DNA of 64,000 nucleotides from Phenylobacterium montanum (GTDB lineage Bacteria; Pseudomonadota; Alphaproteobacteria; Caulobacterales; Caulobacteraceae). The position numbers were made by a program, and so were the translations under genes. How positions within the stretch are numbered: position 1 is the first letter of the stretch; every line of letters begins with the position of its first letter. Location of the stretch: contig NZ_CP073078.1 of assembly GCF_018135625.1 (NCBI RefSeq), positions 3,318,501 to 3,382,500 on the forward strand. The letters run 5' to 3'. Positions 62,074 to 64,000 of this stretch are shown here, piece after piece. The notes under the pieces were generated by a model, which saw only the letters and a program-made list of their open reading frames with translations, ran no database searches and was not told the DNA's origin.

Positions 62074-62532
62074 TCAAGTCGGCGCATTCAGGCTGAGCCG
62101 ATAGACCAGGGCGTCTATGGGCCCGCGCCCGCCGTGGGCGTAATAGCCGGGGCGAAGGCCGATCCGCTCGAAGCCGAGACCGCGATAGAGGGCCAGGGCC
62201 GGCGCGTTGTCGGCCGCCACCTCCAGAAACATGGTCTCGGCGCCGGCCGTGCGGGCAAGGCCCAGGGCCGCCTGCATCAACACCCGGCCCAGGCCCTGGC
62301 CGCGTGTCTCGGGCGCCACCGCCAGGGTCAGGACCTCGGCCTCGCCGACCACGACGCGGCAGAGGATGAAGCCGGCCGGGCTCCCATTGGCCGCCTCGAT
62401 CACCAGGCCGAAGCCGCCCGGCCCGGCAAGCAGGTCGGCGATCTCCTGCGCGCCCCAGGGCGCTACAAAGCTCGCAGCGTGCAGGGCGGCCAGGGCCGGC
62501 GTGTCCTCGGGCAAGGCCGGGCGCAGGGTCAC
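62074..62532 (-). CDS. rimI: ribosomal protein S18-alanine N-acetyltransferase-like GNAT (RimI)
   Basis: GNAT acetyltransferase of 152 residues. Acetyl-CoA-binding residues are in LAVAPETRGQGLGRVLMQAALGLARTAGA, and the block FLEVAADNAPALALYRGLGFERIGLRPGYY is the RimI signature. RimI modifies the N-terminus of S18 and other proteins. Its start GTG at 62532 overlaps the tsaB stop by four bases (GTGA); the tsaB-rimI pair is conserved in many bacteria. A role with TsaB in tRNA t6A formation is not implied, but their coupling is usual. Confidence 0.9.
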   Translation of the reverse strand: MTLRPALPEDTPALAALHAASFVAPWGAQEIADLLAGPGGFGLVIEAANGSPAGFILCRVVVGEAEVLTLAVAPETRGQGLGRVLMQAALGLARTAGAETMFLEVAADNAPALALYRGLGFERIGLRPGYYAHGGRGPIDALVYRLSLNAPT

Positions 62533-63185
62533 GGCGGGTCGATCCCACCCGGCAGCTTGGCGTCCGGCGGCCGCAGATAAAGCGGCCGCGGCGGCGGGAA
62601 GGGCTCGCGCGCAGCGGCGGCGATCTCGGCTATGGCCACAGGGTCCGCGGCGGCAGGCGTCAGGGTCTCGGTCTCGGCCAGCACGGGCGCCAGGAGGGGC
62701 GCCCCCGAGCCGACCAGCTTCGCCGGCCCGCCGGGCCACAGCTCGGCCAGCCGGGCGGCGGCGATCTCGACCGGCAGCACGTCGGGGGCCATCGCCGCCC
62801 GCCCGTCGATGAAGATCTGCAGGTAAACCTGCCCCCGCTTGGCGTCGAGGCAGGCGGCGACGAAGCCCTTGGTCCCCGCGCCTCGCGCCAAGGCTTCAAG
62901 CACGCCGACGCCGACGCAGGGCTTATCCAACGCCAGGGCCAAGCCCTTGGCGAAGGCGAGGCCGACCCGAAGGCCGGTGAACGAGCCCGGCCCTACAGTC
63001 ACGGCGATGCGGTCCAAATCGCCGAAGCGCCAGCCGGCGCCGTCCATCAGCTCGGCGACCATGGGGGCCAGCCGCTCCTGGTGGCCGCGGCGCATCGGCT
63101 CGGTGATCGCGGCGACGACCGCGGCGTCAGTCCGCAGGGCGGCCGAGCAGGCGTCGAGGCAGGTGTCGAGGGCCAAGAGCTTCAT
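62529..63185 (-). CDS. tsaB: tRNA threonylcarbamoyladenosine biosynthesis protein TsaB
   Basis: ASKHA-fold protein of 218 residues that activates TsaD in t6A37 synthesis. The N-terminal LLALDTCLDACSAALRTDAAVVA matches the TsaB start, RRGHQERLAPMVAELM follows, and AVTVGPGSFTGLRVGLAFAKGLA is the diagnostic stretch. The C-terminal half is shorter than in TsaD and lacks its metal site, as expected. The gene is ten bases downstream of the DUF1131 lipoprotein gene on the same strand and overlaps rimI by four bases. Confidence 0.94.
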   Translation of the reverse strand: MKLLALDTCLDACSAALRTDAAVVAAITEPMRRGHQERLAPMVAELMDGAGWRFGDLDRIAVTVGPGSFTGLRVGLAFAKGLALALDKPCVGVGVLEALARGAGTKGFVAACLDAKRGQVYLQIFIDGRAAMAPDVLPVEIAAARLAELWPGGPAKLVGSGAPLLAPVLAETETLTPAAADPVAIAEIAAAAREPFPPPRPLYLRPPDAKLPGGIDPP

Positions 63186-63195
63186 CCGCGCCGCC

Positions 63196-63810
63196 TCAAC
63201 CCTTGGCCTTCAGCGGCTTGATCGGCTTCCAGACGATGGCGCGCAAAAAGCCCTTGGCCCTGAGCAGCGAGTCCGGCGGGAACTCCATCGACTTCCAGCC
63301 CGGTATGGCGAAGACGAAGGTCACCGCCCCCTCGTTCGGCCGGGCGCAGACCATGGCGTCGCGGTCGCGGTCGGCGCCCAGCTCGCACTGGGAAAGGTCG
63401 AAGTGGGCGTCCTTCCAGCCCATGCCGATATGCTCGCCGTGGGGGCCGCGCACTGCACCGCCCACCAGCCGCACCGTACCGATCTTGGGGTCGTCCGTGC
63501 CCGGGAAATTGCCGAAGCCATCGACAATCTCCAGCATCTGGGCGCCGTCCTGGCTGACCGTGATCACCGAGCGGGTCTCGTCCTCGGAGATCTGCACCTC
63601 GCCGTCCTGGACGATGGCCTTGGGGAACAGCTCCTTGATCCGAGGGCTCTCGAAATAGGTGTCCCAGCGGATCGGCCCCACGCCCCAAGGCTCGGCGGTC
63701 AGCACGCCGCCCTCGTAGGGCGTCGCCGGGGGCGCCGGCGCCTCGACGTGACGGGGCGCACATCCGGCTACAAGCATCAGGAAGGCGAGCGCTGCGAACC
63801 GCGGGGTCAT
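63196..63810 (-). CDS. lipoprotein of the DUF1131 (YfeY-like) family
   Basis: Predicted lipoprotein of 204 residues. The signal MTPRFAALAFLMLVAGCAP ends in a lipobox with Cys17. The mature domain carries the DUF1131 pattern: GVGPIRWDTYFESPRIKELFPKAIVQDGEVQISEDE, the middle VGGAVRGPHGEHIGMGWKDAHFDLSQCELGAD, and the C-terminal MEFPPDSLLRAKGFLRAIVW. E. coli YfeY, in the same family, is controlled by sigma-E, but its function is unclear. It precedes tsaB by ten bases. Confidence 0.8.
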   Translation of the reverse strand: MTPRFAALAFLMLVAGCAPRHVEAPAPPATPYEGGVLTAEPWGVGPIRWDTYFESPRIKELFPKAIVQDGEVQISEDETRSVITVSQDGAQMLEIVDGFGNFPGTDDPKIGTVRLVGGAVRGPHGEHIGMGWKDAHFDLSQCELGADRDRDAMVCARPNEGAVTFVFAIPGWKSMEFPPDSLLRAKGFLRAIVWKPIKPLKAKG

Positions 63811-63819
63811 GACCCCTGG

Positions 63820-64000
63820 TTAGACGATCCGGCAAGCCTCTTCAAACGACAGGCGGGGCGAGCGGGGGAACAGGTTGTGCTCGGTCCCGTGACCGATCGA
63901 GCAAATGAAGTTCGACTTGATTCGCGTCCCGGCGAAGAAGGCCGCGTCCACCGCCGCGTTGTTGAACCCGGACATGGGGCCAGTGTCGTAGCCCAGTGAT
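63820..64000 (-). CDS. nitroreductase-type malonic semialdehyde reductase (RutE-like), C-terminal part
   Basis: The gene runs in from the right edge; only the last 59 codons are visible. They read [20 protein letters not shown], then [14 protein letters not shown] and a conserved end [17 protein letters not shown], which closely match the C-terminus of RutE/HadB-type flavin reductases (3-hydroxypropionate from malonic semialdehyde). It starts outside the window, so the FMN-binding N-terminus and the neighbourhood cannot be seen. The call is based on the GPMSGF and FPRSPRL motifs. Confidence 0.75.
   Translation of the reverse strand, partial: SLGYDTGPMSGFNNAAVDAAFFAGTRIKSNFICSIGHGTEHNLFPRSPRLSFEEACRIV

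Overview
The window looks like a piece of chromosome from a Caulobacterales alphaproteobacterium (Caulobacter/Phenylobacterium type). The grounds are very high GC, frequent GTG/TTG starts, alphaproteobacterial families of unknown function (DUF2093, DUF2794), an HWE-type histidine kinase, ubiquinone rather than menaquinone enzymes, and a TTAA-N7-TTAA box of the CtrA type before the osmoregulated glucan genes. No prophage, insertion sequence, CRISPR array or integron is visible. The genus is inferred, not demonstrated.

Layout. 1-9.8 kb: 3' end of truA, a class I glutamine amidotransferase, an MFS carrier, an ACE-like M2 peptidase, a UbiH-type hydroxylase, a four-gene quality-control/tRNA-type operon (thioredoxin-TPR, LON domain, Trm112, DUF971), a ProX-type deacylase and a DUF6065 protein. 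9.9-10.1 kb: tRNA-Gly(GCC) with promoter and terminator. 10-23.4 kb: a ferritin-like diiron protein, S10 carboxypeptidase, lipid A acyltransferase, an XRE regulator, histidinol phosphatase, two alpha/beta hydrolases, an exported methyltransferase-like lipoprotein, rhomboid protease, acyl-CoA dehydrogenase and PadR regulator. 23.4-28.8 kb: Bax inhibitor-1 protein, the ybbP/ybbA exporter divergent from the tesA-type arylesterase, and thpR. 28.9-32.6 kb: opgG and opgH (periplasmic glucans). 32.6-43.4 kb: miscellaneous metabolism (epimerase, YjbQ, GFA, GNAT, cyclophilin, NPP phosphodiesterase, cytochrome c with a PQQ-type dehydrogenase, amidohydrolase), PilZ, a hybrid HWE kinase and an HNH nuclease. 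43.7-45.5 kb: a 34-residue membrane protein divergent from a TetR regulator, then gluQ.

45.5-64 kb is almost entirely minus-strand information processing. Read in transcription order from the right it runs DUF1131 lipoprotein, tsaB, rimI, fur-like, miaB, phoH, ybeY, corC/tlyC, lnt, XRE, metK, trmB, and then rimP, nusA, ylxR, infB. A plus-strand pair of envelope proteins interrupts it between trmB and rimP. Many genes overlap by 1-4 bases (miaB/phoH, phoH/ybeY, corC/lnt, tsaB/rimI), so this is a set of tightly coupled operons for tRNA modification, ribosome maturation and translation initiation.

No large unknown system is evident; most of the window is ordinary core genome. The least explained signals are regulatory or small: a promoter-leader-terminator arrangement before rimP-nusA-infB; a shared operator between the TetR gene and a 34-residue membrane protein that has its own terminator; an opgG whose signal peptide can only be reached from a CTG codon; a 51-codon ORF joining opgG to opgH by ATGA overlaps at both ends; an apparent frameshift at the 5' end of ylxR beside a composite inverted repeat; a 20-base palindrome inside the metK promoter; and a minus-strand terminator near 22.75 kb with no gene to terminate.
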